Assembly: GCA_910589415.1 (NCBI GenBank)
Contig: OU342636.1
Coordinates: forward strand, 42,299,735-42,363,734
Length of the DNA stretch: 64,000 bases
Direction of reading: 5' to 3'
Source of the DNA: Malachius bipustulatus
Taxonomy: Eukaryota; Arthropoda; Insecta; Coleoptera; Melyridae
The notes under the pieces are model-generated. The model saw only the letters and a program-made list of their open reading frames with translations, was not told where the DNA came from and made no database searches. The translations under genes and the position numbers were made by a program. This document shows positions 54,669 through 64,000 of this stretch, piece by piece (the first letter of the stretch is position 1; each line of letters begins with the position of its first letter).

Positions 54669-57334
54669 TACATAATATGATCTAACTGACGAGTCACAGA
54701 TAAGCATTGAGAGAAAAATCCCTTTTTCGCATTATGAATCCAATAGACCGATACACTTCGAAGTGAACATAATGCGGAACGAAAGACAATAATTGATGAT
54801 CAAAATATCACGCAAAGATCATTTTCAGTGGGTCTTACTGAAGGGAGATGTTCAGAGATTTTCACGACAGCGTCAATTACCATCAAGCCTATATAGATTC
54901 CGCTGGAGCTGAAGACGGTCATGGTATAATGTTACGCTGAAAACGAATGAAGTAATGAGCAAAAAGGAAAAAATAAGGAAAAAATAAAAAAAAGGAGAAG
55001 GAAAAAAAAAAAGAAAAGTAATTTTCCATTGTAAGTGTTAAGTGAGACTAACTCCCCACCAAATTTTCTCAAAAATTCGTCAGATCAGCAGGTCAGATCA
55101 GGTTTTGCGTCTGACCTGCCAAAAGTCTTTTTTGGTTGATAAAGCGAGCTTGCCAAAAATACCACATACATACAGACTTCGTATCCCCGTTTTCCAAATA
55201 AATTTTTCTGGTAAGTTTTGATTAGCTAATTTTGAAGCTTTATGTCTCACCGCGATACGGTTTTAAAAATTTTCGATTTAACACCTATATTCACAGGTTA
55301 TCTCTCGTGCTTTTTCCTCGCTAACCAATTTTGGCAACTTTGGAAACTGAACCCAAAACTTCAAGCAAGGAAATCCAGGGACGAAAATTGACTCCGGGCA
55401 AACATTAAAAACAAAAGACTGCATGAAACGCACTTAACTTTCTTCTGGGCACAGTTGTCAATAGGAAAATTGAATGAAGCAACTTATCAACAAACAAACA
55501 AGAATGTTTTCGGTTGGAATCAGCACCTTTTCACACCTGATAATTTCTTTCAAATCATCACTACTTGTCTGAAACGAGTTAGTGATTGTTCCAATGTTCG
55601 TAAATATGAAAAAAGAGCTGGTTCTCCGTGAAAAAGTGCAGTGGTAATTTGGATGTTGTTATGAACATTTTTTGTCTCACGTTAGAGAGAGAGAGTTCTT
55701 ATTAAAGTGTTCACAAGTGGAGGATAAGTTCAGAGACAAGTGATGGATTTTCATTCAATTTTCCTCCCAAAACCTGTTTCCAGAAGAAATGAAAGTTTGA
55801 GTAATTTTTTATGCAATCTTTAGTTTTTAATGTTTGTTTTGAGTCAATTTACCCTGAATTTGTTTGCCTGGAGTCTTAGCTTTTTCACTATGAACCTGAA
55901 ATTTCCAGAATCGGTTGGTGGGGGAAAATTTTTGCAGTTCAAGAGCAAACATGTGAATACAGTGTCCAATCGAAAATTTAATAACCGGCTCGAGGTGAGA
56001 GAACAAGCTTCAAAATTTGCTCGTCAAAACACACAAGAAAACTTTATTTGTTAAACGGGGAGACGAAAACAAAGTCGAAATCCCTTGGGAATATTGACAG
56101 TCTTCCCCAATAAAAATTGCCGGGTTAGCGTATGAGTAAACGGATGATCTAAATATGCTGACCGGTCATGTTCTGGTCAGTTAGAACATCTCTCAAAAAT
56201 AGGCAATATAACAAGCCGACCTTTTTCGACTAGTACGAAGACATAAATTATTTTACCTATGTTGATTCTTTAAGATATTCGTTAGAATGATTCCCATTTA
56301 CAAAAGAAGACAGACAAGCGAGATTTTGTAACTTGTCATCCTGCCATAGTCGGCATTTATTGAGAGTGCGAAAATAGTAAATTGGAATTAGAGCACCTTC
56401 CGGACATAACCTACTGGAACTAGATGTCATTTTTTAGCGGGATTTTATGTTTTTATGAGTTTTTTATTCACAAGCGAAAAGTATTGGTATAAATGTTTTA
56501 CTTCAATTCTGTTTCAAACAGAAGGCATTAGATTTTTTGATTCGTTTGTGGTGAAGAGAAATGCGAACTAAGAATAAATATGACCTTTTTTTTTGCTCTT
56601 ATCGTATATCAAAACCGTACCAAGAATGTATGTAACTTTGTACTGACTAAGCTGCGACCTGAGTATTGATTAGTTAATAAAGCGGTAGTTCAGGTGTGTC
56701 TTTATACTGGAAAGCAATTACGTCCCGGTAAAGTCGCACGGCCGTCTGTGCATGGAAGGTATCAGCTGTCTTTCGCCGGAGTCAATAACGAGGGTGTAAG
56801 GACCCGGAATCAACTTACCAATCCACTGGGGATGGACAGCTGGCGATGATGTAAGAGAAGCTCTCTCCGTCCACTCCATTGCAAATTCACTTCTCTTGTC
56901 CGGTAAAAAGCACCCGATTCCTGAGAATTTTAAAATACAACTTCCTCTCTACTGCATTTTGCTCGATAAGCCCTTTGTGTGGATTTTAATCGTGGTCGGG
57001 ATTCAGGCCAAGCCTTGAGATTATGAAAAGGTTTTAACAGATTTACATACTTTTTACATCAATAGTAAATATGTGATGAAAAATTTCTGGATAGCAGTAT
57101 ATAATAAAATTACCCATAAACAATTAATTTTTATCCATTTTATAATTTATAATTATTATTCTTTAAATTATTCAAGGCATGTATTCCAAAACGTAGTAAA
57201 AATCAACTTTTGTAGAATTAAGGGCTGCATTTTTGCATATTCCTACCTATTTGCTAGGTTTGGGTGTTCACATGTAAGAATACATTGTGACTGTACATAC
57301 ATTGTGACTCATGTAGAGAAAATACATGAGGATC
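54669..57334. other. No gene seen
   Basis: A-rich tract at 54960-55020 and a small hairpin near 55085-55125 (CAGGTCAGA/TCTGACCTG). The block 56700-57010 has moderate GC but no long frame. The 112-codon frame at 57073-57411 shows no recognisable motif and runs into a repeat arm. Confidence 0.4.
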
Positions 57335-57520
57335 TCAGTTATCTTATAAGAGACGCGAAGTTGGTTAAATCGGGAGAAAGCTGCATATTTTTGTGCGAAT
57401 TTGTATTCTGAAAAGAAATTCAGGCTTACTTAAGTCGCTGCTTAAGCATGCTGAAAAACTGAAAAATTGAGATTTTTTTTAACTTAAAAATTTTCAAAGC
57501 CGACTAGATCCAAAAACTCT
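57335..57520 (+). mobile_element. Single-arm relic of the 50366 family
   Basis: GGTTAAATCGGGAGAAAG, CTGAAAAACTGAAAAATTGA, AAAATTTTCAAAGCCGACTA and GATCC are in the same order as in the young foldback at 50366-51362 but strongly diverged. There is no mirrored partner nearby. Confidence 0.5.
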
Positions 57521-57619
57521 AGACTGATAATAATACGTCTAACTTCGTCCAACAACCAATTTTACGTAGATTTAGACGGCAGCCGCTACGGTCGCGCCAT
57601 CTAGTGACAGGGAGGTGCA

Positions 57620-58167
57620 GCGTCAAGTCGCGAATAGGAAAGTAATGCAAACATTCCTAATTTATATGATGGATCAAAATTCCGGAAACGGTCCAATAAA
57701 TGCTTACCTTTTGAGTGTTGAAAGAAATGCAAAAACAAGTAGGTACTGTGGAAGCCCTTTTCCATTATCTCGAGTTGTTTCCAGAGCTGCTTTCCAAAGC
57801 GGCTTTGAAAATGGAAAATTGCGATTTTCATTTGTTTATAACTTATTTCAAGCTGCAACTGTAAAAACCATTCTAACTGGATTTTCTGGAGCGGCCGATA
57901 GTTGCTTAGACGAGCAGTCGACTAATCCGTTGGCGCTGTCACCGCGTGGGTTCGAATCCCTCTCGTGCCATGAGTGTTGTGTTTCGTCTATAAAGCTAAT
58001 TATGTAATTGAAAATTTGTGTGTGGCTATATGAGCTAGATCTCGATGCCAGGAATTACAAGAGTGGAGTAAGACTGTGTCTTACCTACATACATATTAAA
58101 AATCGATGTTCTCTCTCGTATAAAAAAAAAAGGATTTTCTCAGAAAATGTGAAAATACAATAATATA
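57620..58167 (-). mobile_element. Single-arm relic of the 28684/40198 family, split by a SINE
   Basis: Read on the plus strand, AAAATGGAAAATTGCGATT, TTCATTTGTTTATAACTTATT and CAACTGTAAAA correspond to the right arm of the foldbacks. They resume after the SINE as CAGAAAATGTGAAAATACAA. The 130-codon frame at 57615-58007 is a chance read through this relic and the SINE. Confidence 0.5.
57888..58131 (+). mobile_element. tRNA-derived SINE, copy 2, with 9-bp target duplication
   Basis: The head GGAGCGGCCGATAGTTGC is followed by a B box GGTTCGAATCC (57949-57959), body GTGTTTCGTC...GTGTGGCTATATG, and an A-rich tail. GGATTTTCT flanks it exactly (57879-57887 and 58132-58140). Same family as 12569-12775. 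Confidence 0.8.
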
Positions 58168-58226
58168 CAGGGTACTTATTTAAACAAATAGACAATGTCA
58201 TCATTACTGAGTCAAGGAACAGCCTG
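58168..58226. mobile_element. Possible very short CAGGGT-tipped element
   Basis: CAGGGTACTT at the left and complement CAGGCTGTTCC at the right, TA outside both, only 59 bp. It may instead be the end of the preceding relic. Confidence 0.25.
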
Positions 58227-58228
58227 TA

Positions 58229-59290
58229 TAAAAATATTACATCAATAATAACAAAAATAAATTAAAAAAATTAACCTGTTTTTGCATGTTTTTCAGAACT
58301 CAAAATTTGAAGATTTATTGCACTGTTTCTGAACTTTTCTTCCACAGTCTATATATTGAAACATTCCAAAGCGCGTTTTAACGCTACCCGGTTTTCGATG
58401 CGGATTGTCGAGTGAGAGAACAATCCGAGGCAATACGGAAGCTGAAGTCAGAATGAAGTTATCCACATCAATCGAGATTCTCAATTGTGGAAACTCAGAA
58501 TTTATACCTAACTTCACTCACACGCATCGACACTTTCGTGTGATAACGCTCTCAGAGTAAAAACGTTGAAATTCTCCAAAATGTACGTCCAAAAATACGA
58601 GGGATTTGTCTGCAATATTTTTTTCGATTCATGATAGATGGCGCTGGAATCGACGAATTTACCTAATTTTTTTTCGATTTCTCTTAACATTGAAATTGAA
58701 AGAAAAAGATCCACGAATCGACAAAAAATTAGTGTTTTTGTAGCTTGCCGTATTATTTTACTTAAGAAAAAAAGTGATTTCTCCTACATAATATAACCGA
58801 GTATGATATATATAGGAGCAGGGGTGTTCTTTATCACGTGACCAAAAGCGGACAGTGTCACATTAGCTAAATCGGGATGAAATCACGTATTCGTGTATCC
58901 GACACTTTATGAATTCACACGTTAATTTGCTGCTGCAAATAACAGCGAAACACTGTGATAATCAATTGATATTCCTTAGGTACTACAGTCCTTCACATCT
59001 GCTAACTTATGCAGACATTTTCGACATGTCGTGTAGGTTGAATAGATAGGTATACAACGCGTTAGAAAGAAAGGTATGACATTCACCAGAATTATTATAA
59101 AATCAATATTACCAGTTCCAAACAACTGCTGTAAACTTTTAGTATTGTACACTGTACCATATTGCATTTATGGGGATGTATCTACACTACAACCTAAAAG
59201 ATCTTTTGTGGGTCTCCTTCTGGTGACTATTAGATTACAGCACCTCATTCAGTTCTAGTTCTCGGACCATATTTAAGATTTTGCTGTTTC
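58229..59290. other. No gene seen
   Basis: AT-rich; short frames without motifs. CGATTCATGATAGATGGCG at about 58624 is a word type common in insect repeats. Confidence 0.4.
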
Positions 59291-61010
59291 TAAAGATGGT
59301 AAAACTTTCATGGTTAGTAAAGGCCTAGACATCGGAATCGTCTTTATTTCTGTTCCTTATGGAACTACTACTACTAGAACAGGATGTATTGGGGTTTCGT
59401 CCCTCTCCATGTAGACTCTACAGGTTTGGTCTATTTGTAAACCAATCTTGCTAAGGTGGTGCTCCGTGTTTACAATGGAACATCAGAAAACCTGGTAGCA
59501 TACTCAAAGCGTTTTTGTTTAGTTTGGTACAGGCTCTAAATCTTTCTTGGTTATATTTCCCATGCATTAATTTGGCTTGTCTTAATCCTGGGATGATTTT
59601 ACAGAGATTTCTCTTTAGATTTCCTCTTGTTTCTTTATTTTGTATTTAAAAAAGTTTTCTTCTAGTTCGCAGAAAGGTAGTGTCCCTTTGAGCGAAGCTC
59701 TTGCTCCTGGCTTTGCTATAGGTTGTCGGCTTCTTCATTGCCTCCTACACCTGTGTGTCCTGGCACCAAAAGGAGAGCTAGTATGTGGTATTGGTATGTA
59801 GTAAATGCTTGTTTACCTTAGATTTAAACTGAATGAGAAAGTAGACCATAGGGAAGACATTACCGAGCAGCGAATTTCAAAATTTTTTCGGTGACCAACT
59901 GTGTATCGTCCAAAACAGAACTAAGGTCGCAAGCTCCCTAGAGTAGTTCCTATGGAGATACCAATGGAGAGGTCACTTAGCAATCTACGATATTCTAAGG
60001 ATGTTAGTAATCGGTTAGAGACGCATTGTCTACGACGCGACGTTCTCTTCTCTGGATAGAATCGAGGAGCTTCAGGGTGCAATTTGTGGCAGAACTCCAC
60101 ACATGAGAACACTATTCGATTGTTGATTGGATTTGTGTGCCATGTAAATTGTCAACAGTTGTAAAATTTGGTTCGATCTGTTGAGAAATCCCGAATTTTT
60201 TTGCAGCTGCCTTGGCAAGATTGGCAAGAGTCCCGAAGACAAGCCTCCACTACGAGTCAGTTCTAGGATGGATAAGGATGGACTATGCTTAATGGTGTTC
60301 CCGGACATATAGTAACAGCTGGTACAGGTAACTTATGCTTTTTAGAGAATATACGCCTTCCTATGTTTTGATATCAGTGAATTGAACAAATATATCAGAT
60401 CCTAATTTTCAATAGCACTTGGGTCAGAATTGGTACTGTCCATGCTATGTTTTCTGGTGATAGAAATGTCCTCGGATTTGTCAGCTTTCAAAAAATTTGA
60501 AAATATAAATTCCGTGTGGAGATTTAGGTACTCTGTTATTAGAAAAATATGAATCTGCATGGCTTAATGTTAACCTTAAGTTTAAGTTTAATGTCTTCTA
60601 TAGTCTTCTGTGGCACTCCTGAGTTGGTGACATAAGAGTTAAGTGATTGTCTACAACAACCTTTACTTAAACTTCTATCGGAATAGAAACTTGGAACCAA
60701 CTTAAATAGATAAGGAGACAGCACACAGGAAAATTTTTTCTAAGCAGACTCTCACGCCAGATTATATCAAACGCTTTTTAGTCGTCTAAGGTTTCAGCCC
60801 AGGCTGCTTAAAACTTTTCAACGGGTAAAGCCCAGATGTGAATCACATAAGTAAGTCATCGGTAGATCGCTTACGCCGAAATCCATAACGGTGTCCCAGA
60901 GTACCATCTAGAACTAGGCGAGAAAGTATTTCTGAATTGATGACCTTCTCCATCATCTTGGAGATCTGAGGATGCGCAGCAATAGGTAATGGTTGTCCCG
61001 TAGAGTTGTT
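59291..61010 (-). pseudogene. Decayed LINE: reverse transcriptase, RNase H and C-terminal region
   Basis: Minus-strand motifs in order from high to low coordinates. First KMMEKVINSEILSRLV and YGFRRKRSTDDLL (about 60985-60850). Then KAFDIIWRESLLRK (60779-60735), RT motif A with the catalytic Asp position. Then FYSDRSLSKG...TNSGVPQ (about 60690-60610), AKAAAKK (about 60215) and CSHVW with LKLLDSIQRR (about 60110-60038). Then SLEYRRLLSDLS (about 60000-59960), and RNase H end LLLVPGHTGVGGNEEADNL (59775-59720). Last is a CRVYMEG-ETPIH block (about 59420-59385). Stops, frameshifts and loss of the Y-A-D-D region show that it is dead. The style is CR1/Jockey-like in the RT, with an RNase H tail; RT and RNase H may come from two joined copies. 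Confidence 0.7.
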
Positions 61011-61599
61011 TTTTTTTAAGATTCGAATTTACTGAAAGAATGTGTTAAGAGCGAGACCAATTTTTTACAGTTGAGGAGTTATAGATTGATAGTTATGAAG
61101 CTTCCCCAAGAAAGATATGCTGAGATCTAGTTTAGAGAGAAGTTCTGATGAAATCAACGTCTTTGAAATCGGTCCCAGAGTTTATCACTTCAGTAACTGA
61201 ATTATTTTTGAAAGTGATTCTGATGAACCGTACCTAGTTGTTCAGTAGTTTGTAGACGGGAAGCTGTGCATTAGTTGATGCTCTTGTTGCATAATCTGTC
61301 ATTAATAGTTGCTTAGTCTGATCCAGACAGTTTGTTCGTTATCTAAAAGGTATAGACTTTTGATGAGTTTGGTTCTGATGGCACCTCGACAAATCAGTGT
61401 CTAGTTTTGTACACATTGTAGAATTCAAATAATTATTGATTTATTATTTATACTGTACGTGGGCCAAAAATTAGCCCAATATACAAAAATACAGTACCTA
61501 AGGATAAATTTTAAAGTTAAAATTCATTAAAACGAGTTCTATGAGAAATTAATAGCGTCATTTTTCGATTCTCAAAGTTATTCGTAACGAAAATGGATC
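61011..61599. other. Probable further LINE 5' remnant, not resolved
   Basis: Minus-strand text upstream of the RT motifs (for example RASTNAQLPVYKLLNN, VRFIRITFKNN) has the feel of LINE linker sequence but no diagnostic motif. No plus-strand gene. Confidence 0.25.
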
Positions 61600-61720
61600 A
61601 AAATAACGTAAAACGGCTTACATTTCCCTATCTTAACTTTTTATGTACTATTTTATGATGTAGATGAACTATTTATACAGGATGATGAAAATTATCAGAT
61701 TTTTCATCACCATGTCGTAT
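61600..61720 (+). mobile_element. Fragment of the 28684/40198 foldback family
   Basis: AAAACGGCTTACATTTCCC, TAACTTTTTATGTACTATT, TATGATGTAGATGAACTA and TTATACAGGATGATGAAAAT match the centre-proximal arm of the foldbacks. No mirrored partner. Confidence 0.6.
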
Positions 61721-63344
61721 AAGAATTTTATCCACAGAATATGATACCAAATGCCAAATGGAAAGTGAACATAGGGACGTGTGCGCCGGTGATTCGACAA
61801 AATAACAATCCGTTTCTTTAAAAGGGGTTTTCTCTAGTTTTATTTAAATGAGCTATTTGAGCTGCTGCAGGTGTCTCGGGAACTTTCTGGGGGCTTACAC
61901 GATAAAGGTTCACTCATTTTATTTATAGCTTCACACATTACGTGCACAAACATATATACAAGTTTTAATTTAAATTCAATAAATTTGACAGTTCCTCATT
62001 GTCGATTGTAATTGACTAGTAGCCAATCAAGTCCTTTCATTCTCATTCTGTCTTTGAATAAGATTAGAAAAATCTAATAAAAAATGTCAGATTTACTTAA
62101 AGCAGTGAGATAATGATATGATAATACATGACGGTAATAAAATGGGTGCCGTATTTGACAATTGACTGTGAGTTGAGTGAAGAAACGATCAACAGTACCT
62201 ATAGGTGTAGATGTCGGCAAGTTTGTTTAATTGACGTCAAAAACGCCCCCTACAGAGTAATAACCTGCATCTTAATTACCCTCTAATGAACATCTCGTTT
62301 TCCCCAGTTCTGCTCCTCTACTCTAACTTCTCAGTGTTCTGATGTACCGAGAGACGAGATATAGTATAAGGTGTTGCATGGTACATAAACACAAGATAGT
62401 CTCTCATAACCATTGATTTATACTGTTATTGCAATGTAAAGGATGAGGGTAATTTTCCCTTTTACTAATATAACTCAGTAAGACTGGGGTTGGTTGATGG
62501 TGAACTTGAGAACTTAATGGTAATATTAGCTTAACCTAGCTAATGAATTATGATTAGTCATTTTTATGAGTGCTTTTGAAACTGAATGGAAATTCTGTAT
62601 AAAGACTATATAAGTCTTCATTTCCTTCATTCGTTCACTAATGAAAATGGTTTATTCCTAAGCTCTTATAGCGCTCACCGGTTTACCCTGAATTTATTTT
62701 CTGATAATCATTCTTGAGTCAGTAAATTAGTTTCATAATATGGATAATTATGATAGTTCCAAAAGTTTCAGGAGGTCCTTGAACAACCTCTAATATTTCC
62801 ATCGACTTCAGGTGCTTCGGAGGTGGAGAAGCTTAAAGGTTCTTTTTTCAGAAAACAGTGCGCCACGTAGAAAATTTTATACTATCTGAATTGAAAGCTT
62901 ATTAAATCCTCTAGGAAACGATATATTTCTCTCTGCATGTTACCGTTTTAGAGATATGAGCCGACGAAGGTGAAATTTTGCTCAACTTATCCATACGACT
63001 TTTAGGCAAATTAGGATCTTTTAAGGGCCCACTTGGAAAAAAGTGTTGGAATTGCTAGTCCAACCAGTATTTTAGGTTTGCAGGGCCCGTCGATCACCGC
63101 TCGAGTCAGGAAGTCCGAAAATTCCGGAATTTTTTGGAATTTTTTCAGTTTTTTTGCTTATAGGTCGAAACAGTGCTTTCCATCAAACATTTCGCTCATA
63201 CAGAAAATAAAGAGCATTCAATTTTGCGTTGAATCAGTTCCCCATTAATTGAATTTGGTTTAGTCGTATTGCTGAAATTGTCAGTCGAAGAATATTGATT
63301 TGCTGAAAACTTTGCTGAAAAATAGTATAAAAGCAACAGCGTCA
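61721..63344. other. No gene seen
   Basis: AT-rich; the 71-codon frame at 63033 has no recognisable motif. Confidence 0.4.
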
Positions 63345-63556
63345 GCATCCAGGCTAGGATCGGCTGGATGAGAGGGCACCTTATTGTCCTTAAAGCGGGA
63401 GAACTAACAGTTGGCGAACGCCATAGGTACAGGCGGGCAAGCGGAAAACTACCTGATTTTAATTTACAGAGAACAACATGACCGTAAACAAAAATTTTTG
63501 AATTTAAAGGCTATACTGTCCAGCTAGCAACCAGTGTCACTCTGAGTTCGAGCTGG

Positions 63557-64000
63557 GTGATGAGAAATGGGCAACCGGACAGATCTGCAAAATGCACACC
63601 TGGAAGATTCAAAAGTATGCAGATGAAGAAAATGTGCCGTGTGGCAGCGGGGAATATCAGAGGTTTATTGCAGGTAAAAAAACTGCACATACTGGAGCGC
63701 GAACTGACCAGACATGCAGAGGGTAGATGTTTGTGGAAGGGCAAAAACCCAGTGGAGAGACAAAGGACATGCGACGGCGTACAGAGCATAATTATGTGTC
63801 AGGAGGCGAAAAGACCGGGGAAAAAAAGTAGCAATAATACTGGTGCACAAAAAACTAGCACAATGTATACGCGAGTATTTACCAGTAAACTAGCGCATAA
63901 TTAAGGTAACCTTGAAGCCAAGCCCTCTAGGTAGAACATTATACAGGTATAAACGCCGACTATCGATGACGCTGATGAGAAATAATGGAAACACTGGAAT
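63557..64000 (+). pseudogene. Decayed LINE endonuclease (APE-type) N-terminal domain, runs off the window
   Basis: The 115-codon frame contains CRVAAGNIRGLLQVKKLHIL and ERELTRHAEGRCLWKGKN. After a frameshift come SGGEKTGEK, then AIILVHKKLAQCIREYLPVN, then RIIKVTLKP. From memory this matches the start of APE-type endonucleases in CR1/RTE-like LINEs and craniofacial-development-protein-2-like copies (G-T-W-N-V-R-x-L-x-x-x-G-K, then W-x-G, then Y-S-G, then G-x-A-I-I-L). The metal-binding Glu is not clear. Stops are present. Sequence up to 64000 has more LINE-like text but is cut by the window edge. Confidence 0.6.

Noticed and set aside
57615..58007. The longest frame in the window, 130 codons
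   Set aside because: It runs through a repeat-arm relic and a SINE with its B box, so it is a chance reading frame.

Overview
This is a eukaryotic, AT-rich, repeat-dominated window with no convincing host protein-coding gene. It looks like an arthropod, most likely an insect. The evidence is a relic R2 retrotransposon still attached to its 28S rRNA target, a Penelope-like element (PLE) with hammerhead ribozymes, tRNA-derived SINEs, several decayed LINEs, and many TA-flanked foldback transposons whose ends read CAGGGTG. I cannot name the order or species from the sequence alone. Nearly all open reading frames are short and come from repeat arms, from the GC-rich R2 leader, or from dead transposon genes.

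Layout. 0-4 kb: two DNA-transposon-type inverted-repeat elements and a PLE remnant whose inverted arms each fold as a minimal type I hammerhead. 4.2-5.9 kb: two 253-bp direct repeats, each with a textbook CUGAUGA...GAAA hammerhead, 784 bp apart and embedded in a decayed coding sequence. 6.1-7.2 kb: a TIR element with an 8-bp target duplication. 8.2-9.95 kb: a minisatellite, then a 28S rRNA fragment running to the R2 insertion site, then the 5' part of an R2 element. 12.4-14.9 kb: a foldback-arm fragment, a SINE and another TA-flanked element. 16.8-25.9 kb: a 9.1-kb element made of two 3-4 kb inverted arms around a 2.1-kb spacer. Its arms carry arrays of hairpins whose stems differ from unit to unit but stay complementary. 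26.7-30.5 kb: foldback elements, one of them a three-level nest. 31.6-38.2 kb: more foldbacks, one with a LINE-tail insertion in a single arm. 38.7-41.1 kb: decayed RNase H-type LINE copies, one cut by a foldback. 43.4-46.2 kb: a modular foldback and dispersed repeat copies. 50.4-54.7 kb: two young foldbacks, the second directly beside a decayed mariner-like transposase and holding a transposase C-terminus in its loop. 57.3-58.2 kb: single-arm relatives of the foldbacks, one split by a SINE with a clean 9-bp duplication. 59.3-61.3 kb: a decayed LINE reverse transcriptase and RNase H on the minus strand. 63.5-64 kb: a decayed LINE endonuclease running off the window.

How it fits together. The main actors are selfish elements. 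The CAGGGTG foldbacks look like non-autonomous members of the IS630/Tc1/mariner superfamily, inserting at TA and moving into LINEs and transposase genes. The most unusual items are the hammerhead direct repeats at 4.2-5.3 kb (possibly a retrozyme-like or PLE-derived unit), the compensated-stem hairpin arrays in the 9.1-kb element, and the ectopic 28S-R2 junction. All functional statements are inferences from sequence reading; no alignment or folding program was run.
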